Positions 40,400 through 49,629 of a DNA stretch of 64,000 nucleotides are shown here, piece after piece (positions within the stretch are counted from its first letter, which is position 1; each line of letters begins with the position of its first letter). Source of the DNA: Methanosphaera sp. WGK6 (GTDB lineage: Archaea; Methanobacteriota; Methanobacteria; Methanobacteriales; Methanobacteriaceae); assembly GCF_001729965.1 (NCBI RefSeq), contig NZ_JRWK01000002.1, positions 62,001 to 126,000 on the forward strand, given 5' to 3'. Made by a program: the position numbers and the translations under genes. The notes below the pieces were generated by a model, which did no database searches, was not told the DNA's origin, and was given only the letters and a program-made list of their open reading frames with translations.

Positions 40400-41557
40400 A
40401 TGTTTTGCAGGAAATGTGGGACAGAATTAAGTGATAAAGATAATTTCTGTTTTAATTGTGGAACTCCTATTCCAGAATCAAATGCAGAAAAAACTATTTC
40501 AAAAGAAAAAACTATTCCAAGAAAATCAAAAAAAATTGTGGATGAATTTGACGAACTTTTAGATTTAAATATTAATGAAATTAGTGAAGATAATATTATT
40601 TGGCAAGAAGTACCCTTCGATGATTCTATTGATGAAACCATAGATTTTAATGAAAATAAATCTAAACCAAAAACAAAAGAAGAAGCTGTTGTTAAGAAAC
40701 CTTTTAATAATCAAAAAGAAGAATCTATTTCACAAATAAAACCATCAAAAAATGCTTCAGAGTTAAGATCAACAAAATCAACTATAGCTAATCCAATAAA
40801 ACCAAAATCAAGAAAATTAAAAACAGAACCTAAAGAAGACTCAAGTATTATGGAAGAACAAGTATCTAATAATATAGATGTTGTATCTGACGATATTTTA
40901 GTTGATGATGTGGTTGTTGATGATGTTGTATCTGATGATATTTTAGTTGATGATGTGGTTGTTGATGATGTTGTATCTGATGATATTTCAATTGATGATG
41001 TGGTTGTTGATGATGTTGTATCTGATGATATTTTAGTTGATGATGTAGTTGTTGATGATGTTGTATCTGATGATATTTTAGTTGATGATGTGGTTGTTGA
41101 TGATGTTGTATCTGATGATATTTTAGTTGATGATGTTGTGGGAGATAATATTGAAGAAGAATTAACAGTTTCTAAAGATGTGGCTGATATTAAAACAGCA
41201 TCTGCTGATATAAATATAAAACAAGAAACTACTTCTAAAATAACTGAAAATACTGATGATATTGATTTAGAAGAATTAATTGAATCTGATTTTGAGGAAG
41301 AACCTATTAAAGAAAAAATAGTAAGTTCTGATAGTAAATCAAATAATACCTTCAAACAAGAAGTTTCAACAGAAGATAAAGCAATTCAATCTCAATTTAA
41401 TAAAAATTTAGATGATGAACTTGAAGATTATGATGTTGATTTAGATGAAAATATAAATAATTTAACAAGTAAATTTGTAACAGTACTCATAATGATTTTA
41501 ATTTTAATAATAGCTGTTGTAGTTGTAATGACTTTAATTCAATATGTGGGTATATAA
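40400..41557 (+). CDS. Zinc-ribbon protein with Asp/Val-rich tandem repeats and C-terminal membrane anchor
   Basis: The 385-residue protein starts with a four-cysteine zinc ribbon (C3, C6, C17, C20). A highly charged, probably unfolded region follows, and then six copies of a 15-residue acidic repeat (VVSDDILVDDVVVDD; about residues 161-250; third copy ISI, sixth copy diverged). After another acidic stretch it ends in one membrane segment (about residues 358-382), so it is tail-anchored with the acidic part in the cytoplasm. The DNA repeat is a 45-bp unit. No known family beyond the zinc ribbon was recognised. The repeat number probably varies between strains. Confidence 0.7.
   Translation: MFCRKCGTELSDKDNFCFNCGTPIPESNAEKTISKEKTIPRKSKKIVDEFDELLDLNINEISEDNIIWQEVPFDDSIDETIDFNENKSKPKTKEEAVVKKPFNNQKEESISQIKPSKNASELRSTKSTIANPIKPKSRKLKTEPKEDSSIMEEQVSNNIDVVSDDILVDDVVVDDVVSDDILVDDVVVDDVVSDDISIDDVVVDDVVSDDILVDDVVVDDVVSDDILVDDVVVDDVVSDDILVDDVVGDNIEEELTVSKDVADIKTASADINIKQETTSKITENTDDIDLEELIESDFEEEPIKEKIVSSDSKSNNTFKQEVSTEDKAIQSQFNKNLDDELEDYDVDLDENINNLTSKFVTVLIMILILIIAVVVVMTLIQYVGI
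40880..41149 (+). repeat. Six in-frame 45-bp tandem repeats
   Basis: Units start at 40880, 40925, 40970, 41015, 41060 and 41105. Units 1, 2, 4 and 5 are nearly identical at DNA level; unit 3 changes TTAGTT to TCAATT, and unit 6 ends GTGGGAGATAAT. The period is a multiple of three, so gain or loss of units keeps the frame. Confidence 0.92.
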
Positions 41558-41628
41558 TATTATCTACTCCCTTTTTTTTAATTTAATTTTAGAAATTTTT
41601 ATAAAGTGTTAATATAATAAACATTACT

Positions 41629-43287
41629 ATGAAAATCTTAGATAGTAGGCGTAATCTTTCAAGAATGAATGAAATTGTAAAAATACTTATAAAATATGGT
41701 TTTGAAGGTATTGCTCAAAATATAAGTAGTAAAAATACCAAATTTCTTCCAGTAGATAAACTTTTTACCATAGAATCTAATGTTAGTTTAAATACACGTA
41801 TCCGATGGGTTTTACAAGATTTAGGCACTACTTTTATTAAATTAGGTCAAACACTTAGTACCTATCCTGAACTTGTTGGTTTTGATTTAGCTGAAGAATT
41901 ATCTAAGTTACAGGAATCTGCTCCTATAACACCATTTGTTGATGTAAAAAAAATAATTGAATCAGAGTTTTCAAAATCAATTGATGAAATATTTGATGAT
42001 TTTTCTGAAGAGCCAATAGCATCTGCAAGTATTGGTCAGGTGCATAAAGCATATTTGGGTGGGGTATGTGTGGCTGTCAAAGTACAACATCCAGGAATTA
42101 GGGATACTGTTGATAGTGATATTAATTTAATGAAAATTATTGCAAATCGTTTAGATAAAAGTATAGCTAATACTAAATCATATAATTTACCGGGTATTGT
42201 TGAAGTTTTTGAAAAGGATATTCGAAAAGAATTAGATTATGGATTTGAAGCAAGAAATGCAATTCATTTGGGTGTTTTATTAGAAAATGATGATGTTTAT
42301 ATTCCTAAAATCTATCAAAAATATTCTACCGATAAAGTATTAGTCATGGAATTTTTAGATGGTGTTAGTTTAAATTATGTATTGTCTAGTTCTGATGAAA
42401 AATTTGATAATGAAAAAATTGCAAGAACAGGTGCTGATTCATTTGTTAAACAAATATTAGTTCATGGATTTTATCATGCAGATCCTCATCCAGGAAATAT
42501 TTTTGTTTTAGAGGATAATATTGTTGCATTTGTAGATTTTGGTATGATGGGTCATTTAGATAGTGAATTAAGAGAGGATTTAACAAAATTATTTATATTT
42601 ATATCAAATGGTGATGCAAAATTACTTACTAAACAATTATATCACATGTCTATTTTCAATGATAAATCATTATATGATGATATAGAATATGAAATTATGA
42701 ATTTACTCGACAAATACTATGGTGTACAATTTAATGATGTGTCTGGTGTCTTACATGAACTTATTCAAAATAATACATTAAATAAATATGGTATAGTAAT
42801 ACCTAGGGACTTATTAATGGTAATTAGAACATTAATTATGGTAGATGATATAGGTAAAAAATTAGATCCATCATTTAATACTACTGAAATATTAAAACAA
42901 TATACATTAATCATGTTATTAGATAATTTCAAACCTAAAAATATGTTTACAAAACTTAGTGAAGGTTATATGGATTTACAATATTTTATTACTAAATTAC
43001 CAGGTTTTTTGTTAAGTTTTGAAGATATTCTAAATGATGGAAAATTTGAATTATCTGTAGGCTTGAATGAATTATCTGAGTTAAATAATATCTTTTCAAG
43101 AATAATAAATGAATTATCACTAGCTATAATAACAGCTGCATTAATTGTTGGTTCATCATTAATTATGTTAACTGATAATGGCTATTATTTATTCGGATAT
43201 CCATTTTTAGGATTTATAGGATTTGTATTTAGTGCAGTATTAGGTGTAATTTTAATAATAATGATTCTAAGAAGAGGAAATTATTAA
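41629..43287 (+). CDS. AarF/UbiB (ABC1) family protein kinase-like protein
   Basis: The 552-residue protein has the UbiB/ABC1 hallmarks: the KxGQ motif in FIKLGQTLSTYPELVG, the alanine-rich loop IASASIGQVHKA, the ion-pair lysine in VAVKVQHPG, the catalytic HADPHPGNIF and the metal loop FVDFGMMG. Two membrane segments at the C-terminus (about residues 490-550) tether it to the membrane. The family supports isoprenoid-lipid metabolism by atypical ATPase or kinase activity; methanogens make no ubiquinone, so the client here is unknown. Confidence 0.88.
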   Translation: MKILDSRRNLSRMNEIVKILIKYGFEGIAQNISSKNTKFLPVDKLFTIESNVSLNTRIRWVLQDLGTTFIKLGQTLSTYPELVGFDLAEELSKLQESAPITPFVDVKKIIESEFSKSIDEIFDDFSEEPIASASIGQVHKAYLGGVCVAVKVQHPGIRDTVDSDINLMKIIANRLDKSIANTKSYNLPGIVEVFEKDIRKELDYGFEARNAIHLGVLLENDDVYIPKIYQKYSTDKVLVMEFLDGVSLNYVLSSSDEKFDNEKIARTGADSFVKQILVHGFYHADPHPGNIFVLEDNIVAFVDFGMMGHLDSELREDLTKLFIFISNGDAKLLTKQLYHMSIFNDKSLYDDIEYEIMNLLDKYYGVQFNDVSGVLHELIQNNTLNKYGIVIPRDLLMVIRTLIMVDDIGKKLDPSFNTTEILKQYTLIMLLDNFKPKNMFTKLSEGYMDLQYFITKLPGFLLSFEDILNDGKFELSVGLNELSELNNIFSRIINELSLAIITAALIVGSSLIMLTDNGYYLFGYPFLGFIGFVFSAVLGVILIIMILRRGNY

Positions 43288-43335
43288 TTTCATTTTCTAA
43301 AATAAAAATAGTTTTTCAATGGAGGTTAAAATACT

Positions 43336-43986
43336 TTAGAAGAAACTATCAAGGCTTGTTTGTTTTTCATTATTCATTATTTGTTCTTCAGAATAACCTA
43401 TAGCTTCAAGAATTCTTAAAGTTGCAGGTAATACTTGGTTTTGAATATAATATTCAGGATCATATTCTTTATTTCCAATATATTCTATTGGTTCTGCTCT
43501 TTTACTAATGGGTTCTTTACCTTTTGTAATAACGTAGCGAATAATAGAACCACTAGTAACTTTTTGTCCATGTAATGCTAGTTTCTCAGCCGCAATTACG
43601 TGTGGAGCTATTTGTTTATAATTTTCAGGTTTTTTAGTAAGTTTTGTATGTATGACAAGATCTTCAATGTCTACTTCACCATTATTTAATTTTTTAATAA
43701 CATCTTTCACAATTTTTTTTGCTTGTGTTGGTGAAGCATGTTTAAGTATAGCTTCTAAAATATCATGTTGTGTGTTTTTAGCTACAGCAGCCCAGTCACG
43801 ACGAACTAACTCTAAACCTTTCACTGTGATAACATCATCAGCAATGACCGCATATCTTTTTTTAGTAACGAAGAATCCTCTATCATAATAACCTTCCAAT
43901 TCGAGTTCCATATCATTTGGAAGGTTTTGGTTTATGGAGCCAAGAAGCTCCGTAACCTCTTCTTCGATTTTTTTTGGAATGCTCAT
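43336..43986 (-). CDS. polB2: DNA polymerase family B small subunit (split PolB, C-terminal part)
   Basis: The 216-residue protein corresponds to the thumb and C-terminal end of a family B polymerase, which in Methanobacteriales is encoded separately from the large part. Seen: the template-binding YYDRGFFVTKKRYA stretch, LELVRRDW, VIHTKLTKKPENYKQIAPHV and YVITKGKEPISKRAEP, with YDPEYYIQNQVLPA near the end. It ends in a PCNA-interacting motif, QTSLDSFF. Its start overlaps the end of the S8e gene by four bases, the same gene pairing as in Methanothermobacter. The large subunit is not in this window. Confidence 0.9.
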   Translation of the reverse strand: MSIPKKIEEEVTELLGSINQNLPNDMELELEGYYDRGFFVTKKRYAVIADDVITVKGLELVRRDWAAVAKNTQHDILEAILKHASPTQAKKIVKDVIKKLNNGEVDIEDLVIHTKLTKKPENYKQIAPHVIAAEKLALHGQKVTSGSIIRYVITKGKEPISKRAEPIEYIGNKEYDPEYYIQNQVLPATLRILEAIGYSEEQIMNNEKQTSLDSFF

Positions 43987-44363
43987 TCGATTAATACACC
44001 ATTAACTATTCCTTTTTGTCCAGGTCTTGATGTTATTTTTGCTTTACCAATTTCAGTTTCAACAATTGCACCTTTTGTAATAATATTTCTTCTTACGAAG
44101 TGGCTGTTTGCACTGTTTTCGAGTACGGTTTTTATTTCAACATTTTTGCTGGAGTTGTCTTTAGGATCAATAACATTGATTCTATTTGCAACAGTAGCTC
44201 TTGTTTTTGTGCAGTTTCCTCTTGCTACTATTTCTTTTTTAACTTCTTCTCCAATTCTTGTTTCTGCTGGTGTTCTTCCGAATTCAGCATTTCTTTTATT
44301 TTTATTTCTTCTTGATCTTGCTCCGGATGGTCTTCTTAAGGAGCTTCCTTGCCATATTGCCAT
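43983..44363 (-). CDS. rps8e: 30S ribosomal protein eS8
   Basis: The 126-residue basic protein begins MAIWQGSSLRRPSGARSRR and contains RNAEFGRTPAETRIG and a KGAIVETEIGKAKITSRPGQ end, the signature of archaeal S8e. It is the first gene of a two-gene operon with polB2, overlapping by ATGA. The ribosome binding site GAGGTGAAAATATG is strong. Confidence 0.94.
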   Translation of the reverse strand: MAIWQGSSLRRPSGARSRRNKNKRNAEFGRTPAETRIGEEVKKEIVARGNCTKTRATVANRINVIDPKDNSSKNVEIKTVLENSANSHFVRRNIITKGAIVETEIGKAKITSRPGQKGIVNGVLIE

Positions 44364-44830
44364 ATTTTCACCTCATGTTTAATGTAAATTTATACTTAAT
44401 AAGTTGAAGTATAATTTAAGTAAATCCGTATAATACTCATCAACTTTTAAAAGTTATTGTATGAAAGTAAAATTTGTATATATTATTTAATCCATGTTTT
44501 TAGATTTTATATTACCTTTATTGATAATTAACTTCTAGAATCATCAATTATCTTCTTGTAATTTGTACGGGATTACTATAAAGATAATAAGAGTATTATA
44601 ATACTATACTATTTTTACAATAATATTATAATATATTATTTCAATTATATTTATATTTATTTATCCAATTTCAAAATACTTGTTACATAACATAATAGGT
44701 TATTGACTATTATTTAGTATAATTTTATAAAATATTGTAATAATAATATATATTATAGATAAAATAAAAAAATTATTTTTTTAAATTGATTTTCATAATT
44801 AATTAATTGATTAATTGAAGGAGTTAAATA
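44364..44830. other. 467-base divergent region between eS8 and hypE
   Basis: It holds the two divergent promoters. A perfect 14-bp palindrome AACTTTTAAAAGTT lies at 44442-44455, about 80 bases from the eS8 ATG, and a shorter one, ACTTAATAAGT, near 44395. Either could be a regulator site for eS8-polB2. The hypE side is A/T-only DNA ending with AAGGAG. No RNA gene is visible. Confidence 0.35.
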
Positions 44831-45859
44831 ATGGCATACAATGATGATAAAATAAACATGGTTCATGGTGCTGGTGGAGAAGTTATGCAAAGTATGATTT
44901 CAGACATCATATTAGGTAATATTTCAAAAACTAGTGTAAATGGTGGAATTGGTTTAGAAGCATTAGATGATAGTGCAACAATACCTTTGGATGATGACCA
45001 TGTAGTTGTAACAACTATTGATAGTCACACAGTACAACCTTTATTCTTCCCAGGAGGAGATATTGGAAGAATTTCAGCTGCAGGAACATTAAATGATATA
45101 GCAGTAATGGGAGTAAAACCAGTATCTTTAAATAATGCAATGGTTATAAGTGAAGGTTTTCCACGTGATGATTTAGAAAAAATTATTAAATCTATGAATG
45201 AAACGTGTGAAGAAATAGGGGCTGCAATAATCACTGGAGATACTAAAGTAATTGACAGTGATAAATTGGATAGTATGATTATAACAACTGCAGGTATTGG
45301 TATAGGTAAGAAAGAAGATGTTGTAACAGACTCTGGATTAGAAGTTGGAGATAAAATAATTATCACAGGAAGTGTTGGTGACCATGGAATGGCTATAATG
45401 TCAAAAAGAGAAGGATTTGGTTATAATACTGAATTAAAATCTGATGTAGCTCCTGTATGGAGTATGGTTGAAGCAGCTAAAAATGTGGGAACAATTACGG
45501 CAATGAAAGATCCAACACGTGGTGGAATAGCAAATGCATTAAATGAAATGGCTACTAAAGCATCTGTAGGGATGATGCTTGATGAAGAAAGAATTCCAAT
45601 CAAACCTGAAGTAAATGCTGTTTCTGAAATGTTAGGAATTGACCCATTTGAAGTGGCTAATGAGGGAAAAATAGTTATGGGTGTAAAAGCAGATACTGCA
45701 GATGATGTATTACAAGCTATCCAAAAAACAAAATATGGTAAAGATGCTCAAATTATTGGTGAAGTTACTGAAGGAAAACATGTAATTATGGAAACATTAA
45801 TTGGAGGAGAACGATTAATTGAACCACCAATAGCTGACCCAGTGCCAAGAGTATGTTAA
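44831..45859 (+). CDS. hypE: Hydrogenase maturation factor HypE
   Basis: The 342-residue ATPase dehydrates the carbamoyl group to the cyanide ligand of the hydrogenase iron. Seen: HGAGGEVMQSMI at the N-terminus, the ATP-binding region LDDSATIPLDDD...TTIDSHTVQPLFFPGGD, KDPTRGGIANALNE, and the functional C-terminal cysteine in PRVC (usually PRIC). AAGGAG precedes the ATG. The RDD gene follows after nine bases. Confidence 0.94.
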   Translation: MAYNDDKINMVHGAGGEVMQSMISDIILGNISKTSVNGGIGLEALDDSATIPLDDDHVVVTTIDSHTVQPLFFPGGDIGRISAAGTLNDIAVMGVKPVSLNNAMVISEGFPRDDLEKIIKSMNETCEEIGAAIITGDTKVIDSDKLDSMIITTAGIGIGKKEDVVTDSGLEVGDKIIITGSVGDHGMAIMSKREGFGYNTELKSDVAPVWSMVEAAKNVGTITAMKDPTRGGIANALNEMATKASVGMMLDEERIPIKPEVNAVSEMLGIDPFEVANEGKIVMGVKADTADDVLQAIQKTKYGKDAQIIGEVTEGKHVIMETLIGGERLIEPPIADPVPRVC

Positions 45860-45868
45860 GTGATTTAA

Positions 45869-46285
45869 ATGGAACATTTCATATTACGAGCTGAAGCTTT
45901 AATTATAGACATGATTATTGTAACATTATTTACTGCTTTAATTAATAATATTTTATATATATTATTATCTTTAATTGGTAATTCTATATTGCTTGCAGGA
46001 TATGCATATGTTGTATTAATCATTGTAACGATGGCTTATTTCACATTTTTTGAAGCTAAAACAAATAAAACTATTGGAAAAAGAATTACTCACTTATATG
46101 TGTCTGATGTTGAAGGATATATGACTTATAAAAAAGCATTCATAAGAAATTTAACTAAATTATTTTGGATACCTTTGATAATTGATATTCTCATTGGTAA
46201 AATACTTAATTATCCTTCACGTTTATTTGATAAAATTGCAGGTACTGATGTGTATAAAGATGATGAATTAGAGTTAGTGGACTAA
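45869..46285 (+). CDS. RDD family membrane protein
   Basis: The 138-residue membrane protein has three hydrophobic segments. It carries the family's features: an Arg-x-x-Ala/Asp start (LRAEALIIDM), the TFFEAKTNKTIGKRI loop after the second segment, and a YKKAFIRNL segment with the second Arg. RDD proteins are small membrane proteins, some acting as ion exchangers. GTGAT before the ATG is the ribosome binding site. It lies between hypE and serS in one direction and is probably co-transcribed with them. Confidence 0.8.
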   Translation: MEHFILRAEALIIDMIIVTLFTALINNILYILLSLIGNSILLAGYAYVVLIIVTMAYFTFFEAKTNKTIGKRITHLYVSDVEGYMTYKKAFIRNLTKLFWIPLIIDILIGKILNYPSRLFDKIAGTDVYKDDELELVD

Positions 46286-46310
46286 ATAGATATAAAAGGG
46301 GAAAAATATT

Positions 46311-47588
46311 TTGTTAGATATAAAATTATTCAGAGAAGAACCAGAAAAAATTATGGAATCTGAGAAGAAAAGGTTTAGAGATACAACAAATGTTGAAAAA
46401 GTTATTGAATATGATAATTTATGGAGAAATGGATTAATGGATTTAAATAATCTACGATCTGAAAAAAATAAACTATCTAAATCTTTTAAACAAGCAAAAA
46501 AAGATGGGAATATTGAAGAAGTAATAAGTAAATCTAAACAAGTAGCTGAGGATATCAAAGAATTAGAACCAAAAATTGAAGAATATGAAAAAATACGTGA
46601 TGAATACAGGTATAAAGTAGGTAATATAATAGATGAAAAAGTACCTATTTCTGATACTGAAGATGATAATGAAATAGTAAAAACACATGGGGAATTACCT
46701 TCATTTGACTTTGAACCTTTAAATCATGTGGATTTAATTAAAATTATTGATGGGGCAGATACAGAAACAGCATCTGAAATAGCAGGATCTCGATTTTATT
46801 ACTTAAAACAAGATATTCTTTTCCTTAATTTAGCTTTAATTCAATTTGCTTTAAATGAATTAACTCAAAAAGGTTATTCTCCACTACAAACTCCTTTTTT
46901 CATTAAAGGAGAAGTGGCAGAAGAAACATCGGAATTAGGTGAATTTGAAGAAACATTATATAAGGTTGAAAATGAGGATTTATTTTTAATTGCTACAGCA
47001 GAACAAACACTAGCTGCATTACATAGAAATGAAATAATTCCATCTGAGGATTTACCTTTAAGATATTGTGCTCTTTCAACATGTTTTAGAAAAGAAGCAG
47101 GATCTCATGGAAAAGATACATTAGGTATTTTCAGAGTTCATCAATTTGAAAAAGTAGAACAATTTATATATTCAACACCTGAAGAATCTGGAAAAGAACA
47201 TGAAAAATTATTAGAAGTAACAGAAGGAATATATCAAAAACTAGGACTACCTTATAGAATTGTTGGAATAGTATCATCTGCATTAAATGATAATGCAGCT
47301 ATAAAATATGATCTTGAAGCATGGTTCCCTGGTTCAGAAACCTATCGTGAACTAGTATCCTGTACTAATTGTAAAGATTACCAAGCAAGAAAAATTAACA
47401 CTAGATTTGGTAAAGCTGGAGCAGGAGATGCTCAAATACTTCATACATTAAATAGTACTGCTATAGCTACGGAAAGAACAATGTGTTGTATATTAGAAAA
47501 CTATCAACAAGAAGATGGTAGTATAAAAGTACCTAGTGTTTTAGTACCCTACATGAATGGAAGAACTGTTATTGAAGCTAAAAAATAA
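46311..47588 (+). CDS. serS: Seryl-tRNA synthetase, canonical (type 1)
   Basis: The 425-residue class II synthetase has the N-terminal coiled-coil tRNA arm (about residues 30-110), class II motif 2 in STCFRKEAGSHGKDTLGIFR, and motif 3 near ALATERT-type LNSTAIATERTMCC. It begins MLDIKLFREEPE at a TTG codon with AAAGGGG upstream. It is the canonical bacterial and eukaryotic form, not the rare zinc-dependent type 2 enzyme of Methanothermobacter and Methanocaldococcus. The length is normal for the family. Confidence 0.93.
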   Translation: MLDIKLFREEPEKIMESEKKRFRDTTNVEKVIEYDNLWRNGLMDLNNLRSEKNKLSKSFKQAKKDGNIEEVISKSKQVAEDIKELEPKIEEYEKIRDEYRYKVGNIIDEKVPISDTEDDNEIVKTHGELPSFDFEPLNHVDLIKIIDGADTETASEIAGSRFYYLKQDILFLNLALIQFALNELTQKGYSPLQTPFFIKGEVAEETSELGEFEETLYKVENEDLFLIATAEQTLAALHRNEIIPSEDLPLRYCALSTCFRKEAGSHGKDTLGIFRVHQFEKVEQFIYSTPEESGKEHEKLLEVTEGIYQKLGLPYRIVGIVSSALNDNAAIKYDLEAWFPGSETYRELVSCTNCKDYQARKINTRFGKAGAGDAQILHTLNSTAIATERTMCCILENYQQEDGSIKVPSVLVPYMNGRTVIEAKK

Positions 47589-47622
47589 ATTTCTTCTCCT
47601 TTTATTTTTCATATCTTTTTTT
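47589..47622 (+). terminator. Oligo-T terminator after serS
   Basis: Several T-runs including T8 follow directly after the serS stop codon. Confidence 0.4.
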
Positions 47623-47734
47623 TACATCAATTATTTTATATAAAAAGTAATATAATATTAATTATTAATAATTATAGTTATAACAATAATTCAATATATT
47701 TTATCCTATATTATAAGCTGAAAAAGTGATTATC

Positions 47735-48571
47735 ATGAAAGCAAGTGAAATAATGACCGAAAATGTTCAAGTAGGAACAGTACCTGGAACAGTCAGTAGT
47801 ATTTATGAAATTCTAAGAGAAAAAAAATTATCTGGATTACCAATAGTTAAAAAACAAACAGGTGAATTAGCAGGAGTAGTTACACGATCTGATCTTATCA
47901 AAAATCCTGATGAAGATCAAATTGCAATGGTTATGACTAGAAATCCTATAACCGCTGCACCAGATGAAGATGTGATATCTGTAGTTCATAAAATGATAAA
48001 TAATAAAATTAGAAGAGTTCCAATAACAGAAGATAATCAAATTCTAGGAATAATTACTTCTGCAGATATAATCAATAAAGCATTATGGAAAATTAATAAT
48101 ACGGAACCTGTTGAAAAATACATGGTACATAATGTACCGACAGTATGGGAAAAAACACCATTACCTGTAGCGTATTCAATAACTAGTTATTTTAATTTTA
48201 AATCAGTAATTTCTTTAACTGATGATAGTAAAGCATCAGGAATATTAACGGAAACTGATTTTATTAATGAAAGTGAAGTTGTTGAAGAACAAACAATACA
48301 TAATAGTTCAGTAAGTACTGAAGGAGATAAATGGACATGGAATAGTCAAAGTGTAATGTATATCCTAAAAAATAAGTTACGATTTTCAGATAAATTAGTT
48401 AAAGATGTAACTGGTGATAAATTGATTTCAATTACTCGTAAAACTTCAGTAAAGGAATGTGCTAATATTCTAAGACAAAATAATATTGAACAAGTTCCTG
48501 TATTAAATATGTCTGATGAACCTATTGGACTTGTAAGAGCAAGTGATTTGATGAGGGCTATGATTCAATAA
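47735..48571 (+). CDS. Protein with four CBS domains
   Basis: The 278-residue soluble protein consists of two tandem CBS pairs, with repeated IMTENV/VMTRNP/YMVHNVPT entry motifs and LGIITSADII, GILTETDFI and IGLVRASDLM exits. CBS pairs bind adenosine nucleotides or SAM and act as energy sensors. No effector domain is present, so it acts through a partner or as a regulator. I chose the ATG at 47735 (MKASEIM) over the upstream GTG at 47726, which lies in the probable ribosome binding site GTGAT. Confidence 0.83.
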   Translation: MKASEIMTENVQVGTVPGTVSSIYEILREKKLSGLPIVKKQTGELAGVVTRSDLIKNPDEDQIAMVMTRNPITAAPDEDVISVVHKMINNKIRRVPITEDNQILGIITSADIINKALWKINNTEPVEKYMVHNVPTVWEKTPLPVAYSITSYFNFKSVISLTDDSKASGILTETDFINESEVVEEQTIHNSSVSTEGDKWTWNSQSVMYILKNKLRFSDKLVKDVTGDKLISITRKTSVKECANILRQNNIEQVPVLNMSDEPIGLVRASDLMRAMIQ

Positions 48572-48602
48572 TTAGTATAAAATAGAAATAAGTATTTTAT
48601 TT

Positions 48603-49625
48603 CTATTCTATTTTTTTTCTTTTGATTGCTGGTAAAATATTGTTGAATTTATTAATAAAGTCCTCTGTTTGTGGCATGCTTACTTTACCATTTTTATTAA
48701 TGATTATATCATTATATTGTATGTATTCTGGGAATTGTTTTGTTTTTTTTTGTAAGTTATTTTTTTCTTGAATTGTCTTAAAGGTATTGTTTAAATCAAT
48801 AGTATATGGTAATTGATAATAGTACATGTTTTTGTTATCTATATAAAATTTAAGTTCTGTTTTTTCATATCCTGTAATATCTAAGAATATTTTTTTGAAG
48901 CCTAATTTATGTAGTTCATTGCGCAGTGTTTTTATTAGATTTTTATCGAGTATATTTAAAGGTTCATCAACAGATATTGTTGCATTATAATTATCAAATC
49001 TAACTCTTATATTTTCTTGATGAATATATCTTTTAACAAGTTTTTCTGCTTCATAGATTAAATTTAATTTTTCTTCATTTACTGTTTCATTTGTTTTCAC
49101 ACGTGTTGCAAGACATGTTGTATCATTGGAGTAGTCTAATTTGAAATATTTAATCATTTCAAATACATCTTTTTTTGTAATTTCACATTCGATTAGTGGA
49201 CTTGTCATGTTATACATAGAACTTACAAGAACACCTGGTCTGTCTTCAAGAAGATCTGTTAAATTTGTTCCTTCAAGGAAGTATTCATATTTATCAAATT
49301 CAGGTAATTTTTGTATATTTGAGTACATTAATTTTCTACAATTGTAACATCGTTTAGGGTTGTTTGATATAAACTCTGGATCTTCTAAGAAATCTAATTT
49401 AATTATTTCATGTTTAAGATGGAATTCTTTTGATTTTTTTTGAGTATATTCTATGAATTCTTTTGGCATCATATTATTATCTATTGTAACAAGTAGTGAG
49501 TCAGGACTTACTTGTGATAAAATATATGCTATTAAGGTGCTGTCTGATCCTGCACTGAATGCTAATATGCATTTTTTATCTTTTAAAAATTCTTTTAATC
49601 TTTTTATCTTATTTTCTAATTTCAT
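48603..49625 (-). CDS. LarE-like ATP-dependent sulfurtransferase (PP-loop)
   Basis: The 340-residue protein has a PP-loop ATPase start with the motif FSAGSDSTL (usual form SGGxDS). The family's cysteine pattern follows: RCYNCRK, then TTCLATRV. A CxxC plus a third Cys is the pattern of the [4Fe-4S]-type LarE that transfers sulfur without sacrificing its own cysteine. A C-terminal extension of about 100 residues, rich in Tyr and Asn, is added. I place the start at the ATG at 49625; a longer frame to 49691 would overlap the upstream TfuA gene. It lies 4 bases after TfuA, which suggests a linked role. Confidence 0.72.
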   Translation of the reverse strand: MKLENKIKRLKEFLKDKKCILAFSAGSDSTLIAYILSQVSPDSLLVTIDNNMMPKEFIEYTQKKSKEFHLKHEIIKLDFLEDPEFISNNPKRCYNCRKLMYSNIQKLPEFDKYEYFLEGTNLTDLLEDRPGVLVSSMYNMTSPLIECEITKKDVFEMIKYFKLDYSNDTTCLATRVKTNETVNEEKLNLIYEAEKLVKRYIHQENIRVRFDNYNATISVDEPLNILDKNLIKTLRNELHKLGFKKIFLDITGYEKTELKFYIDNKNMYYYQLPYTIDLNNTFKTIQEKNNLQKKTKQFPEYIQYNDIIINKNGKVSMPQTEDFINKFNNILPAIKRKKIE

Positions 49626-49629
49626 CTTA

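Noticed and set aside
40880-41149. Regular 45-bp repeats considered as a CRISPR array
   Set aside because: The units are directly adjacent with no unique spacers, are in frame with a protein gene, and no cas genes are nearby.
40711-41355. Long minus-strand frame (214 codons) rich in Ser and Thr
   Set aside because: It is the antisense reading of the Asp/Val 45-bp repeats; the plus frame has a zinc ribbon, membrane anchor and start context, whereas this one has none.
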